A stretch of 64,000 nt of DNA, taken from contig NKYR01000030.1 of NCBI GenBank assembly GCA_003184365.1, positions 124,001 to 188,000 of the forward strand, written 5' to 3'. Below the pieces are notes generated by a model. It worked only from the letters and a program-made list of their open reading frames with translations. It was not told the origin of the DNA and did no database searches. This DNA is from Evernia prunastri. Lineage: Eukaryota; Ascomycota; Lecanoromycetes; Lecanorales; Parmeliaceae. Each line of letters starts with the position of its first letter. Position 1 is the stretch's first letter. This document shows positions 53,449 through 64,000 of this stretch, piece after piece. The translations under genes were made by a program, and so were the position numbers.

Positions 53449-55782
53449 TTACTGTCCCATCATAGCAGTCTGAACATCGAAAATCTCATTCCTCCATCCG
53501 CCACCCACAGTGGCGTCATCCACCCTTTCTGCAGCTTGCCTTGCTTCTTCTTCGTACAATTTCACCACACTTCCCGGGGCATATACGCCTTTGAAGACGC
53601 CCTTGCTTGGCGTCACGCCCATAGCTGTGTATACGTCTGGGTCTTCTGCCGGTGTCAATCTCGTGATGATGGCCTTTATGAATGTGCGAACATCTTGCGG
53701 ATCCGAGATGCGTGTAGCACGAAGTCGTTCGCGAGCAAAGAGCAGTTCGCGGTTGGCGGCATGCATACCATCCGCGATGGCGGTAGCAAGTTGCTTTTCC
53801 AGAACCTTGCGAACAATAGGACGAAGAATTGGCTTGATGATCCACGCCAGCCAGGAAAATTTACTCTTTCGCAGGGAATAGGACAATTTATGCACGTGTA
53901 CACGCACGGCTTTGAGAGTCAGAATCTTTTCAAGCTTTTCTTTACCGATCTCGACGTCGAGAGCAATATCAATGCCACGCTCATCAAGCTGGAAAGAAGC
54001 AATGCCTTCGTCTGCGAGACGGAATATGCCGCTATGCGCGCGCAGCCAGAAGCCGACCTCATCCGCTCGGACCGAGAGACCATTAACTGCGACCGTGACA
54101 AGAGAGGTTGTGGATGTGGTGGTGCGTAGTGTGTGGGCTTTGCGAATTTCGAGGTCGTTGTAGGTTTCGATGCGGAGTTTATAGGGGAGGAAAGACGTAT
54201 TGTTGATAGTGCGGCCTGGTTCAATAATCAGGTTCTCAAGAAGAAGGTCGATCTCTGGAACGGAGATCTCGAGGCGTGGTATAGGGATGTATTGTACAGC
54301 TTGGATGAGTAGTGGAATGAAAACGTGCAAGGAGTCCTGGATCAGGTCTTGATTTGTAGCAGCATGGAGAGGAGAGAGGATGTTGAGAATTTTAGTGGTT
54401 GTCGTGATCAGGTTCGAAATATCAGTATCTTCGAGAACGGCATTGAAGGTGATTTGAAACTGTGAGAGAGCCTCGTCGATATCTTTGCGGAGGTTAGACT
54501 CAGTTCCCACCTCTTTCGCTTTCTCGCGAAGTTCTTGAATTTTCTTGTCCGCAGATTCGAAGAAGTCAGGATCGGTTAACAGCTTCTGTACAGAATTACC
54601 GACGTCCATCATCAAATTCTCGAACTCAGGGTCTGTCTGAGAGTGATCCATGACCTTGTTGACCTTCTGCTCTAGTGATTGCCATTGTTCCCGATCACCG
54701 AAGGAGCTGACAAGCGACCAGAAGTTCTTTATAGCTTTGTCGAGTGCGTGATTCGTATTTACATCGTCTTGGGCGGTACTAATAGTCTTATCCACGGCTC
54801 TGGAATAAGCTAAGGCGTAGCGCTTGATCAACAGCCCAAGAGTCGATACGGAATCTGAGTAGTCGTTTCTTTTCCGCAACTTCATAACGGCCTGTTTCAA
54901 ACGGTACAACAACGTCTCTTTCTGCTCACCGGAGACATTGTCCTGCAAACTTGAGAATGCATCATGCCCAGTCTTTACCAGTCCGTTGCCCACAACCTTG
55001 GATATATCTGCAGCCCCATTCCCAATATCATTTGCTGTAGGTGGAGGCCCTTCCTCTGCCCCTGGCTCCTTTATTGTTTTGCTCTCTTGATCAGAAGGCT
55101 CCAGCTTTTTTCCAGCTTCTTCGGCGGCTTCTGATAAAGAGAACGCAGTATCTGCGAAAATCTGACGACCAATGGTGCCCAAGTCACCGAGGAATATTCT
55201 GAAATCTGAGTTTGTGAGGAGAAGGCTACCAACGGTACGTAGGCTTTCGAAGGCTTAACATATTGTCAGTCAACGCCCGAAATGGCTTCCTCTATTGAGA
55301 TATTTACCAGCAGTAGCATCTGCCTTAGCCTTGACGTTTGAAGCAGTTTTGGCAATATCTTCGGTATCCAGTGAGATTCTTGATTTGGAAAGAAACCAAA
55401 CGAAATCCTGAATTTGATCGCTGTCATTCTTGTGACGTAGAGCTTCGATAAACTGTGAGAGCCATCGCTTGGAGAACTTCGACAGCAGTCGGCCAGAGTC
55501 ACTGAGATCCGGGTTCTCTGGGTTGAGAAGATCCGATGCCAGGAGCGTACGCAGATTGACTATCAGCTGCTCTGTAGATGGCATGAAACCAGTGGACAGG
55601 GCTTTCTGTATCTTGTGTTACAGATTGTTGGGAAAGAGAGAGGAAGAGAATTTTACTATCATCTGGTAAGTGTGCATCTTCTGGTGTAAAGACCTCTGCA
55701 AGCTTGTGTCATCCGCATATTTGGGGAGTAAGGCCTCGGTATCCTCGCTTTTGGACTTGCGGAAGCCAAAACAGGAAGACAT
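53449..55782 (-). CDS. HAM1-like (DUF5923 plus C-terminal lipid-binding-like) protein
   Basis: Exons 55782-55657, 55611-55308 and 55253-53449 give 744 residues. The start MSSCFGFRKSKSEDTEALLP and the following KALSTGFMPSTEQLIVNLRT, then LLASDLL, LRTVGSLLLTNSDFRIFLGD and LGTIGRQIFAD match the fungal family annotated as HAM1-like N-terminal. The C-terminal third (VPEIDLLLENLIIEPGRTIN, RADEVGFWLRAHSGIF, VHVHKLSYSLRKSKFSWLAW) resembles its paired C-terminal beta-rich domain. I recall the name from hyphal anastomosis work, but the biochemical function is not settled. Cys at position 4 and a basic start suggest possible lipidation or membrane contact. Introns are 45 and 54 bp. Confidence 0.8.
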
Positions 55783-57296
55783 GGCTCTTGATTTCGTGAT
55801 ATAGTGCGGTGCCACAGAAAAAGGCCTGACAAGGATTGGAGTACAGAATCAGTTGGAAAGACTGGTTGGAAGACAGTATGTCAGCCTATGTACATCAAAG
55901 AGAAGAGAATTAATGAACAGTGACCTATTGAACTGGTGGTGAAGAGGGGCAATACATTTGAAGCGGAGAAGGCGGTTAGGGCTTGTTCAGTAAGGTACCT
56001 TATGGGCCAAACCTGATTCATAGAAACGGTTTAGACATGGTTCGCACATGATTAATAAGCTGGAATAGTGGTAATGACGGGATCCATTTGTACATGGGTT
56101 AGATTACGAAACGTTTCTGGTTTTCTACCATTGAAAATAAAGTTAACTGTTTAATTTACTCTATGAGAACGTGTATTTCGGTAAGCTTAGCGTGTATTCA
56201 AAATTTTCAGGGTCCACCTCTATCGAGGATACATCTTCTCACCTCCACCCCACCCTCCTCAACCCCCCACATCGACGTTCGCTATATCCCGAGAACGCTG
56301 TCCCCGCGACGAAATCGTTCAAATCGATCGATTCTAAAGTCTTTTTCTTTGCGACGTTGATGTAAAAAAGCAGACAGAGATTCCGAGTCTCTCGCTTAAC
56401 CTTAAATCATATAATTGATAGTATATATATACACTTCAGTCTGTGAGAATCAACCGTCAAGATAATTAGAATCATTGGAAAAATCTATCGTATCTATTTC
56501 GTTGATAAAAAAAAACAGTTTTAGTTTTTTACTCATTGAAAATTTCAAATAGTGGTAATTTTTGAATAGTTTAAATACTGTTTTCACTAATTCAAAGCAT
56601 GTCTATATCGTTGGGGTACAAATATCATTTGAAAACCGTTCGTAAGAATCAGGTCTTTCCTATAAGGTAAAGCCTGGAATTTTGGAAATGTTTGAAGTTA
56701 AGGTAGCCAAGACCGGGCAGAGCAATTACTCTACTTTACTCTACGTCACTGGCATGGGGTTGGACTGCATGGCTCGCATGGTAGCGGAGATAACTCGTAA
56801 CTACATTAGTCCAACATAACCCCAGATGTTCCTTTTGAAAAAATCTATAACCAATCAGGTAGAATAATTCGAGTGATCAAATTTGGTGTCTACCTACAGA
56901 ACTACAAAAAGCAAATTTATGAACCCAAGGACAAGGCGTCAAGTTCGAGTACCCTGTAAACTTCTGACTTCTGAGCCCAAGTGCAGAGAGCCAGGCATGA
57001 GAAAGGTTAGAACCGGCGCTAATTGCAGATCTCTTTTTTCTTTCTCCACGTTTATGTATTATTGCTTCGTTTGCTCGCCCTGTCGCGTGCTTGAGTACAT
57101 CCACTTAATCCGAAAGCAGCAATCACACGGGAAAATGTTGCCATTTATGATCAGTAATCAGTCCCATCCTCAAGTCCACCGTCTTCTTGCTTAGAAGTTA
57201 GGTACCGATTGAGTACTAATCGGTCACCGATCATTCGGCGTTGTCCTCGACGAGGAAAATCGCCGACACATTGTAAAGTGCAATTGCTTCCTTGCA
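55783..57296. other. A/T-rich intergenic region
   Basis: No gene is recognised. From about 56380 to 56700 the sequence is distinctly A/T-rich with A and T homopolymers. A tract CTCTACTTTACTCTAC at 56730 recurs near 6422. The last 250 bp are probably promoter of the malic enzyme gene. Confidence 0.45.
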
Positions 57297-59240
57297 GTGA
57301 TAACGTTGTCTCTTCTCTCCTTCTTGAGGCAAATGCAGACTCTTGGGACACTTCTTTTACGACGATCAAGCAACAACACTTGCACAGCAATCCGCAACGC
57401 CTGTCGAAATTCACATAACCTAAACCATCTTGCTCTATTGAATAAAATCTCGATACACTCGCAAGGGATAATGTCAGCGGCACATCCAGCACCAGCGACG
57501 GGCGACTATGATACATCCCATTCTACCGCCGTTCGCAAGTACAATCACACGTACGGGCTTGTTCCCCCAGCAGTCGAGACCTTAGACGCCCAAGCCTCGA
57601 GATGTCTGAAACAGCTAGAACGAAGGCCGCAGAGCATCGACAAATATCTCTATCTCAGCAGCCTTCGTAACACCAACGTCCACCTTTTCTATCGCTTGGT
57701 CACCCAGCACATAAAAGACATGGCTCCTCTCATCTATACACCGACTGTCGGCGACGGCTGCTTGCAATGGTCTCACAATTACGTCCAACCAGAGGGTCTA
57801 TACATATCCTATTCTGATCGAGGTCACATCGTTTCGGTACTGCACAATTGGCCGCAGGCAAATGTCGAGATTACCGTTGTCACAGATGGCTCTCGTATCC
57901 TCGGGCTAGGGGATTTAGGCATCAACGGTATGGGCATACCGGTCGGCAAGCTCTCTCTTTATGTGGCTTGCGCAGGGATCCGCCCGGAGGCCACCTTGCC
58001 GCTCATGTTGGATTTGGGTACTGGAAATAAAGCACTAAGGGAAGATCCACTTTACATGGGAAGCAGAAGAGAGAAGGTCTCCGCCCAGGAAGAAAAAGAA
58101 TTTCTGGACGAATTGATGGTGGCATTGACGGAGAAATGGCCTGGCATTGTTATCCAGTTTGAGGACTTCAAAAACCCTTTCCCAGCGCTCGAAAGCTACG
58201 GAGGGAAATATACGTGTTTCAATGATGATATCCAGGGGACTGGTGCCGTGGTTCTTGCGGGAATCATTAGTGCCGTGAGACGAACCGAGGTTCCAGTCAA
58301 AGACCAACGAGCAGTATTTTTTGGAGCTGGTAGCGCCGGTGTTGGTGTGGCCAAGCAAATTGTAGAGTATTTTATGCGAGAAGGGCTGACAGAGGACGAA
58401 GCCCGGCGATGCTTTTGGCTCGTCGACACCAAAGGACTTGTGACTAATGATCGAGGGGACAAGCTGGCGGAGCACAAGGTGTATTTCTCACGCGACGATA
58501 ACGCTGGAAAGCAGTACAAAACTCTTGAGGAAGTGGTAGACCACGTAAAGCCTACGATACTGATGGGACTTTCGACCATAGGAGGGGCATTCACGGCAGA
58601 CATGCTAAAAAAGATGGGGCAATGGAACGAGCATCCAATCATATTCCCACTATCGAATCCGTCGGCGAACTCGGAATGCACTTTCGAAGATGCTCTCAAA
58701 CATACCAATTTCAAAGCACTGTTTGCAAGTGGAAGCCCTTTTGCCCCAGTGGAGCATGACGGGAGGCTCGAGACCCCCGGGCAAGGTGAATGATAAATTT
58801 CGTCTATGTAAGAGAGGACGAGAAACTCCTCACGTTGACTGACCACAAAAGTAGGCAACAACATGTACGTCTTTCCAGGCATCGGTCTGGGTACGATTCT
58901 TTCGAAGGCAACCACCATTACTCAGTCGATGATATACGCCTCTGCAACGTCTCTAAGCACTTCACTGCACCCTTCTGAAGTTTCTCAAGGCTGGCTGTAT
59001 CCAGAACTCGCTCGCATACGAGATGTAAGCGTCATCGTTGCGATGGGAGTCATAAGGGCTGCACAAGAAGCGGGCGTGGATCGCGAGCAGAGCATTAAGG
59101 GTATGGGGGATGATCAATTGGAAAAATGGGTGAGATCAAAGATGTACGATCCAACTACGGAAACGCAGAGGGTTGAGCAGGAAGTTCAAGGAATAATGGA
59201 TCCCTCGAAAGGGGGAGGAAACCGGGGATCCCACCTCTGA
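57297..59240 (+). CDS. Malic enzyme (NAD(P)-dependent, decarboxylating)
   Basis: Exons 57297-58785 and 58855-59240 (69-bp intron) give 624 residues from the first ATG, or 612 from the ATG at 57333. The enzyme oxidatively decarboxylates malate to pyruvate. Visible motifs are LIYTPTVGDGCLQWS (signature I), the catalytic Tyr there, GLGDLGINGMGIPVGK, the metal site in FEDFKNPFPAL and FNDDIQGTGAVVL, the dinucleotide fold FFGAGSAGVGVA, and SNPSANSECT. Residues before MSAAHP (57471) are rich in Arg, Leu, Ser and Asn without acids (LRRSSNNTCTAIRNACRN), a plausible mitochondrial presequence. Starting at 57471 would give a cytosolic form. Cofactor preference cannot be decided from what is visible. Confidence 0.93.
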
Positions 59241-59793
59241 CTGACAAAGCGGAGTTCGTGTGTCTCGTAAAGGAGGCTTGAAGATTTTACACTGTGAATG
59301 CCCCCGAGTTTTGTGCATACTCTTACCAGATAAATTTAGACAGCTGCTGCGTGGACATAGATATCTGGTGAAGACGAAGATTTATAGTCGCCTGAGAACG
59401 AAGAACTACTTCCTCCAGGGCACCGCTGAAGCAATGGGGCAAATGACAGTACTATCCAGCGTTGCTGCTAAAGTAGGCTAGCGCTCATCACTGAGCTATC
59501 TAGCCGTACTGGTGTTACCTTGGCAAACACCAGCCAAATCGCGCTGCTCACGCCTTTTGGAGCTTGTAGATGCTTTCTGTGATTTTTGATGACTTTACGA
59601 CTAGCATATTTGATACCCACGTTGAATATCGGTCAGCAATTGCGACTAGTCTCGCTTCTCCAAAGCATTTGAGAGGTACAGACTATCGTACCAGTCATAC
59701 GCGCACCGTGCATACAGTGAGTCCTCACGCAGCTAGCCGATTAGATGCTTCATTCTAACATCTCGTCCAATCAGACCTAAGCACGAAAGAACA
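59241..59793. other. Intergenic region between malic enzyme and the leashin-like gene
   Basis: 3' end of one gene and promoter of the next, on the same strand. No further feature is seen. Confidence 0.4.
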
Positions 59794-62700
59794 ATGTGGA
59801 ATCGGCTCAGTGGCAAATCAAATGATTCAAAGGACGATTCTCCCTCACAGAGTACTCGGCGCAAAGATTTTGAACAGCGACATCCTGCCAGTCGCTCCGG
59901 TCCTATAGCGTCTTCCACCTCGAATAAAAAGTCCTCTTCCCGGGCGGATGACCGTGATCCACGAGGCTTCAATCCTACGTCTACAAGCTACTCTTCTACG
60001 ACCCGAGGTCAGTATCCTGGAGCGGCATCGGCTTCCATAGCATCGAGCTATACAACAGCGTCCGGAAATTCCAATGGCGAACCATACGTAGCGCCCGGTC
60101 TAGTCAGGAATGCCAGCCTCGCTGACCAGATGCCGAGGTCGAGTTCGTCGCGCGCCTCGCGCGATCAAGATGGGGCTCGCGAAGCCAGGGACAAAAAGCG
60201 GGACAAGACAGAGAGATCTGATAGCCATGGTCAAGATATTGAGAGACGGAAGACGATGACAGACAAGCGATACAAGAAGGACAAGGGCCAAAGAAGTTCT
60301 GAGAATGGACTTGGCGAAGAGCTTGGAACCAGCCGAGGTCCTGACGATTTTCCTGATCAGGTTGTAAGCTCTGGTTCCTCACAGTTCCCCGGGCAATACG
60401 ACTTGGCAGTATCAGGACCCAATGGCGCCATACCCGAACATCCAACTATGTCCTCCCATGTGCAAGATCAGTTTCCCGGCCAATTTCCGACCCAGTCCTC
60501 GGCTCCCTACCGTCCACCACTGGCCGCCAGCGAAGGAGGTCCTGGACTTGCTGCTGACTACTATGGCGATGAGGGGCAATCTGTTGCAGAACAGCCTGGA
60601 AATCGAGTGAATACGCCGTCTCTTATCATTGGGGCAGAACCTCACCTTCAGCCTGCATTGGCCGTGGCAGACCCGCCACCAGAGCCGAGCGCATCTGGGG
60701 CGGTCGGTGCAGCAGCGTCCTTCTTCAGCGGTGAGTTCGAAGAAGAAGAGGCCGCATCGACCCATGGACAGCAGGATACGTCCATATACGTCGCGGGCCA
60801 AACCAGACCCAGTAGCAACTATCATTCGAATTCTGCTCCGGTCATACCCACAATAGGTGGTACAGCGATAGGATCCGCAGCTGGCTATATTATTGGCAGC
60901 CAAACCTTGGCGCATCAGCAGCGTCCAGAACATGAGTCATCGATAGTCGGAGGCCCCAGTGCATATTCTACCATCACGACTCATCACCCTCCGTCTCAGA
61001 CGCAACACTCTCTTTACTCCAACACCTCTCGGCCACCGAAGCCAGGCAAGCAATCCTCTCAGTCGTCCAACATCCCAATGTATGCAGCGGGGATAGCAGG
61101 TACCGCAGGGCTGGCAGCAGCAGCCTATGAAAATAATCATCACTCTTCAAATCAGCATGCCTCGTCTACGCCTCAGTATCCAACGACCTCTATGGCTCAG
61201 CGACATCGCAACCACGGTCCCTTCAGTGCGTTGATGGACTTTTTCAAGGATCCTGAAGGAGTAGCTCAGTTCGAAGAATACTCTCAGATCATAGGCGTTT
61301 GCAGGCACTGCTTCGCTCCCGGATCCTCACCAAGAGATGCACCAAGAAAACATTTCTATGGGAGACGACGATCAAATGAACGGTACGGCAGCAGTACGCG
61401 CGTCGATAAAGATAATCGATATTACTCCTCCGAAAATGAGAGCCGACGGAAAAACAAGTCCTGGCTGGCCGCTAGCCTTGCGGGATATGGATTGGGAAAA
61501 CTAGGAGAGGGCTTATTCAAGGAGGAGGAGGACTTGGGTGATACCCACAGCGTGAAAGCTAGACGCTTCTCGCCTGTTGGAAGAGATCATATAGCACGGC
61601 GTCGAAGTCGCTCTAAGGAGCGTGTCGAAACTATATTCATCAGTGATGGCAAACCGGATAGAAAAGAATCGCGTGATAATATCTCCAATGGCACGAATAC
61701 GACAGCGTATAGCACTAGACGATACTCAAGAACTAGGTCTAGATCAAGTGATCGAAAAAATGGCTTGACCAAAGCTGCTATTGGCGCTGCACTGGCAAGC
61801 TCTCGACGCCAGAGCCGTTCTCCGCAGGGAACATTCGTCAGAACAAAGCACAGGAGTCAAGCAGCTTCACCTGATAGACGTCCTCTGACCAAGAAGAAGA
61901 AGAGAGACAGGGGCTTCTTTTGGTTCGGCAACGGATCATCCTCGTCTTCCTGTGTAGACTTGGCATACACTGGTGATCAAGACAAGCATCGAAGAAGTAA
62001 ACGATCGAACGTCAAATCCAACGATGACAAAAAGGCCGAAACAGCTCTGATGGGTCTTGGCGCGGCAGCAGCAGCGCTCGCCCTGAATGGCGGACGCCAA
62101 AGTCACAGAAAGAAAGGCGTAAGAGATCTTGGTGGGGGGAAGGAGACTAAAGACCATCATGCGCACGGCTCCGCACAAGCCTACAGAGCCAAGAAGACGT
62201 CTGCAAATCTGGATGACGAACTTTGGGAATCAGCTGCAGAAGATGACTACGAGAGCACCAATTCTGACCTGGCATACGGTGCACCAGTACGCAGGGGCAG
62301 TCGAGCATCACTGTCTTCCGAATCATCAGGTACCAACAAATGGGGTTGGCGTTGGGGCAGTAAGATAAATCAGGGAGCGTCTTCTCCACGTCGAAAGCTA
62401 TCTGACCATAGCAGCTTTGCCGCAGTAAATAATGCGGCAGGCACAGATCTAATAGATGTAGCCACGACGTCTCTAGACCAGCGTCACGGCAGTGCATTGG
62501 ACAGTACAAGCAGCCTTCCTCTGCAGCATGTCTACCCAGTGCCGACTTCTGATCCCTCTCGCTTCGACGTTGGGCGAGAAGGTTCAACCGCCTCTCCGAA
62601 CAGACCCGTAATGTCTTCTCGGCCAGAGGCTGTTCCTCTTCAGCATCCTCGGCCAATAGCCCCCGTCTCAGCAGCAATCTACTCAAGTCAATCCGCGTAT

Positions 62701-64000
62701 GATCATTCTTATAGTGCGCCAACTGATCCTACTGTGTTCTCTCAAACTCCGTATCACCAGTATCATGGAACGTCTGATGATCGAAATAGCACCCAGGAAG
62801 CCAGCATACAAGGCAAATTTCCTCGCTTTGAGCCACAAGCGGACGGCAAAACTCGCGGCTCTAAAATACGGAGGAGAGATACATCCCCTGCAAGATTTGG
62901 AGAAGACTCTATATCGAGCTCTATGGCACCTCGGCGCCGAACTTCCACCAAAGACGACTCTTCTGCAGTTCGATTTGATCTAACAGAAGAGCAAGAGGAA
63001 AGAGATCGTCGCGAGAGGCGTCGGAAAAGGAAGCAAGACAAGGAGCGTCACGAAGCCGAAGAGCAAGAGCAGATGGAGAGAAATCGTCGTGTTCCAAAGG
63101 GAAAATCAAGCAAGATGTCGGGCTTGAAGATGAAACCGGAGGAAGACCCTGAAGGATCTTCCGGAAAAGCGTGGATCGGTCCCGTAGCTGCTGGAGTCGT
63201 TGGGGGCGCGCTCGGTGCAGCTGCTGCTACAGAGGCGTCGAAATCTGGAGAGACGCGAGGGGAACGCCGTGAACGTCGACGGAGGGAACGCGAACTCGAA
63301 GACGAAGAGGATGCCCTAAGCAAAAGCGAACGCAGGCGAAGGCAGCGGGAGCGTGACGATCAAGAAGCTGTGATTAAGGCACGTGGAAGACTGCCTGACG
63401 ACGCTTTTACATCAAACGATTACGCGGATCGTCAAGTGTGTTCTCCGAAGAAACAGGATAAGTCTGTGTGGCAAGAAGCGGCAAGCATCAAGCGAAACTC
63501 TAGTCATGAAGACTACGGCGCATTCTTCACTCCAATCGAACTCCTCAACAACTCGAATGACCAGGTGAAGATTACGAGTGCTAATGCTGACGCTGACATC
63601 GACCTTGAACAGGTCCCACAAATTGTCACGGTAGAGCCAAAACGAATCCACGATCTCTCTGACTCGCCGGTGTTTTCGCTCACCGACTCCGATGACAAAA
63701 TCGGTTCTTCGAAACCCTCATTCCCTTGGCAAGTACCAAGGCTCAGACTTGTAGAGCCGACTCCGCCTTCAACCAGGGGATCCACACCCACTATCCGACC
63801 TAAAGACGTTGGTGACGAAGACTTAAGAGAGTCCGTGAAGGAGCCTTCGCCTTCAAAGGTCAAGTGGGCAGACGATCAGATTCACGATTACCAAATCATC
63901 GCTCCAAAGGAGGACCTTGATGAGTTCATCGAGCCGCATTCTAGGGAATATACTGGTACAGACCCCGAAAATTTGTCAAGGAGCACGCATAAGCGTGACT
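59794..64000 (+). CDS. lah: N-terminal part of a giant disordered protein, probably leashin (Woronin body tether)
   Basis: The frame is open without a stop from the ATG at 59794 to the window edge, over 1400 codons and incomplete at the 3' end. It starts MWNRLSGKSNDSKDDSPSQS. It is Ser/Arg/Lys/Gln-rich and disordered, with alternating basic clusters (RRERRRKRKQDKERHEAEEQ) and small hydrophobic Gly/Ala stretches (GPVAAGVVGGALGAAAATEA; TALMGLGAAAAALAL). The one compact block is SALMDFFKDPEGVAQFEEYS, then QIIGVCRHCFAPGSSPRDAP, then RKHFYGRR, with a CxxC pair near residues 504-507. A later block is RGFFWFGNGSSSSSCVDLAY. I associate these with fungal leashin/LEA-domain giants that tether Woronin bodies to septa, but this is from memory. 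An alternative is another septal or cytoskeletal scaffold. Single-exon coding over 4.2 kb is usual for such proteins. Confidence 0.6.
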   Translation, partial: MWNRLSGKSNDSKDDSPSQSTRRKDFEQRHPASRSGPIASSTSNKKSSSRADDRDPRGFNPTSTSYSSTTRGQYPGAASASIASSYTTASGNSNGEPYVAPGLVRNASLADQMPRSSSSRASRDQDGAREARDKKRDKTERSDSHGQDIERRKTMTDKRYKKDKGQRSSENGLGEELGTSRGPDDFPDQVVSSGSSQFPGQYDLAVSGPNGAIPEHPTMSSHVQDQFPGQFPTQSSAPYRPPLAASEGGPGLAADYYGDEGQSVAEQPGNRVNTPSLIIGAEPHLQPALAVADPPPEPSASGAVGAAASFFSGEFEEEEAASTHGQQDTSIYVAGQTRPSSNYHSNSAPVIPTIGGTAIGSAAGYIIGSQTLAHQQRPEHESSIVGGPSAYSTITTHHPPSQTQHSLYSNTSRPPKPGKQSSQSSNIPMYAAGIAGTAGLAAAAYENNHHSSNQHASSTPQYPTTSMAQRHRNHGPFSALMDFFKDPEGVAQFEEYSQIIGVCRHCFAPGSSPRDAPRKHFYGRRRSNERYGSSTRVDKDNRYYSSENESRRKNKSWLAASLAGYGLGKLGEGLFKEEEDLGDTHSVKARRFSPVGRDHIARRRSRSKERVETIFISDGKPDRKESRDNISNGTNTTAYSTRRYSRTRSRSSDRKNGLTKAAIGAALASSRRQSRSPQGTFVRTKHRSQAASPDRRPLTKKKKRDRGFFWFGNGSSSSSCVDLAYTGDQDKHRRSKRSNVKSNDDKKAETALMGLGAAAAALALNGGRQSHRKKGVRDLGGGKETKDHHAHGSAQAYRAKKTSANLDDELWESAAEDDYESTNSDLAYGAPVRRGSRASLSSESSGTNKWGWRWGSKINQGASSPRRKLSDHSSFAAVNNAAGTDLIDVATTSLDQRHGSALDSTSSLPLQHVYPVPTSDPSRFDVGREGSTASPNRPVMSSRPEAVPLQHPRPIAPVSAAIYSSQSAYDHSYSAPTDPTVFSQTPYHQYHGTSDDRNSTQEASIQGKFPRFEPQADGKTRGSKIRRRDTSPARFGEDSISSSMAPRRRTSTKDDSSAVRFDLTEEQEERDRRERRRKRKQDKERHEAEEQEQMERNRRVPKGKSSKMSGLKMKPEEDPEGSSGKAWIGPVAAGVVGGALGAAAATEASKSGETRGERRERRRRERELEDEEDALSKSERRRRQRERDDQEAVIKARGRLPDDAFTSNDYADRQVCSPKKQDKSVWQEAASIKRNSSHEDYGAFFTPIELLNNSNDQVKITSANADADIDLEQVPQIVTVEPKRIHDLSDSPVFSLTDSDDKIGSSKPSFPWQVPRLRLVEPTPPSTRGSTPTIRPKDVGDEDLRESVKEPSPSKVKWADDQIHDYQIIAPKEDLDEFIEPHSREYTGTDPENLSRSTHKRD

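Overview
The window is nuclear DNA of a filamentous ascomycete (Pezizomycotina). Most spliced genes have many 45-60 bp introns with GT..AG ends and CTNAC/CTAAC-type branch sites. The gene content is typical of filamentous fungi: a RasB/Ras-2 GTPase with the filamentous-fungal insertion, ApsA/Num1, a flotillin, a Zn2Cys6 regulator, a secreted App1-domain protein, serine/threonine-rich wall proteins and a probable leashin. A Leotiomycete is plausible, but that is inference only. No tRNA, rRNA or CRISPR array was recognised.

Layout. 0-4 kb: a foldback MITE beside a haloacid-dehalogenase gene, then an ACSS3/PrpE-type acyl-CoA synthetase ending in a peroxisomal AKL tail. 4-7.4 kb: gene-poor, with a direct repeat and a compact three-way-junction palindrome. 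7.4-11.5 kb: ras2, an ER DnaJ (Scj1-like) and a small RNase III-fold protein. 15.4-22.4 kb: a large Zn2Cys6 regulator and a secreted App1-type protein. 22.7-34.3 kb: an accessory island with an intronless SF1 helicase, two CCCH/Cys-rich genes, a cyclophilin relic, a DEAD-box relic, direct and inverted promoter duplications, and a broken piggyBac transposase whose two ends meet at the only N in the window. 35.9-59.2 kb: ordinary core genes (ApsA/Num1, two wall proteins, flotillin, two conserved hypotheticals, CstF64/Rna15 divergent from prohibitin-2, a HAM1-family protein, malic enzyme). 59.8 kb to the end: the open 5' part of a very large disordered protein, probably leashin.

Most striking observation: the 147-bp intron of the acyl-CoA synthetase (2632-2778) and a 146-bp intron of the flotillin gene (44998-45143) align along their whole length, from donor to acceptor, although the host genes are unrelated. 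This is the signature of introner-like elements (introns that multiply). Two more long flotillin introns may be decayed members. A second homologous intron pair lies in the inverted repeat of the accessory island, where promoter and intron are conserved but the exons are not.

Exon coordinates were worked out by hand from reading frame, splice motifs and family conservation. Family names come from recognised motifs; no database search was run.
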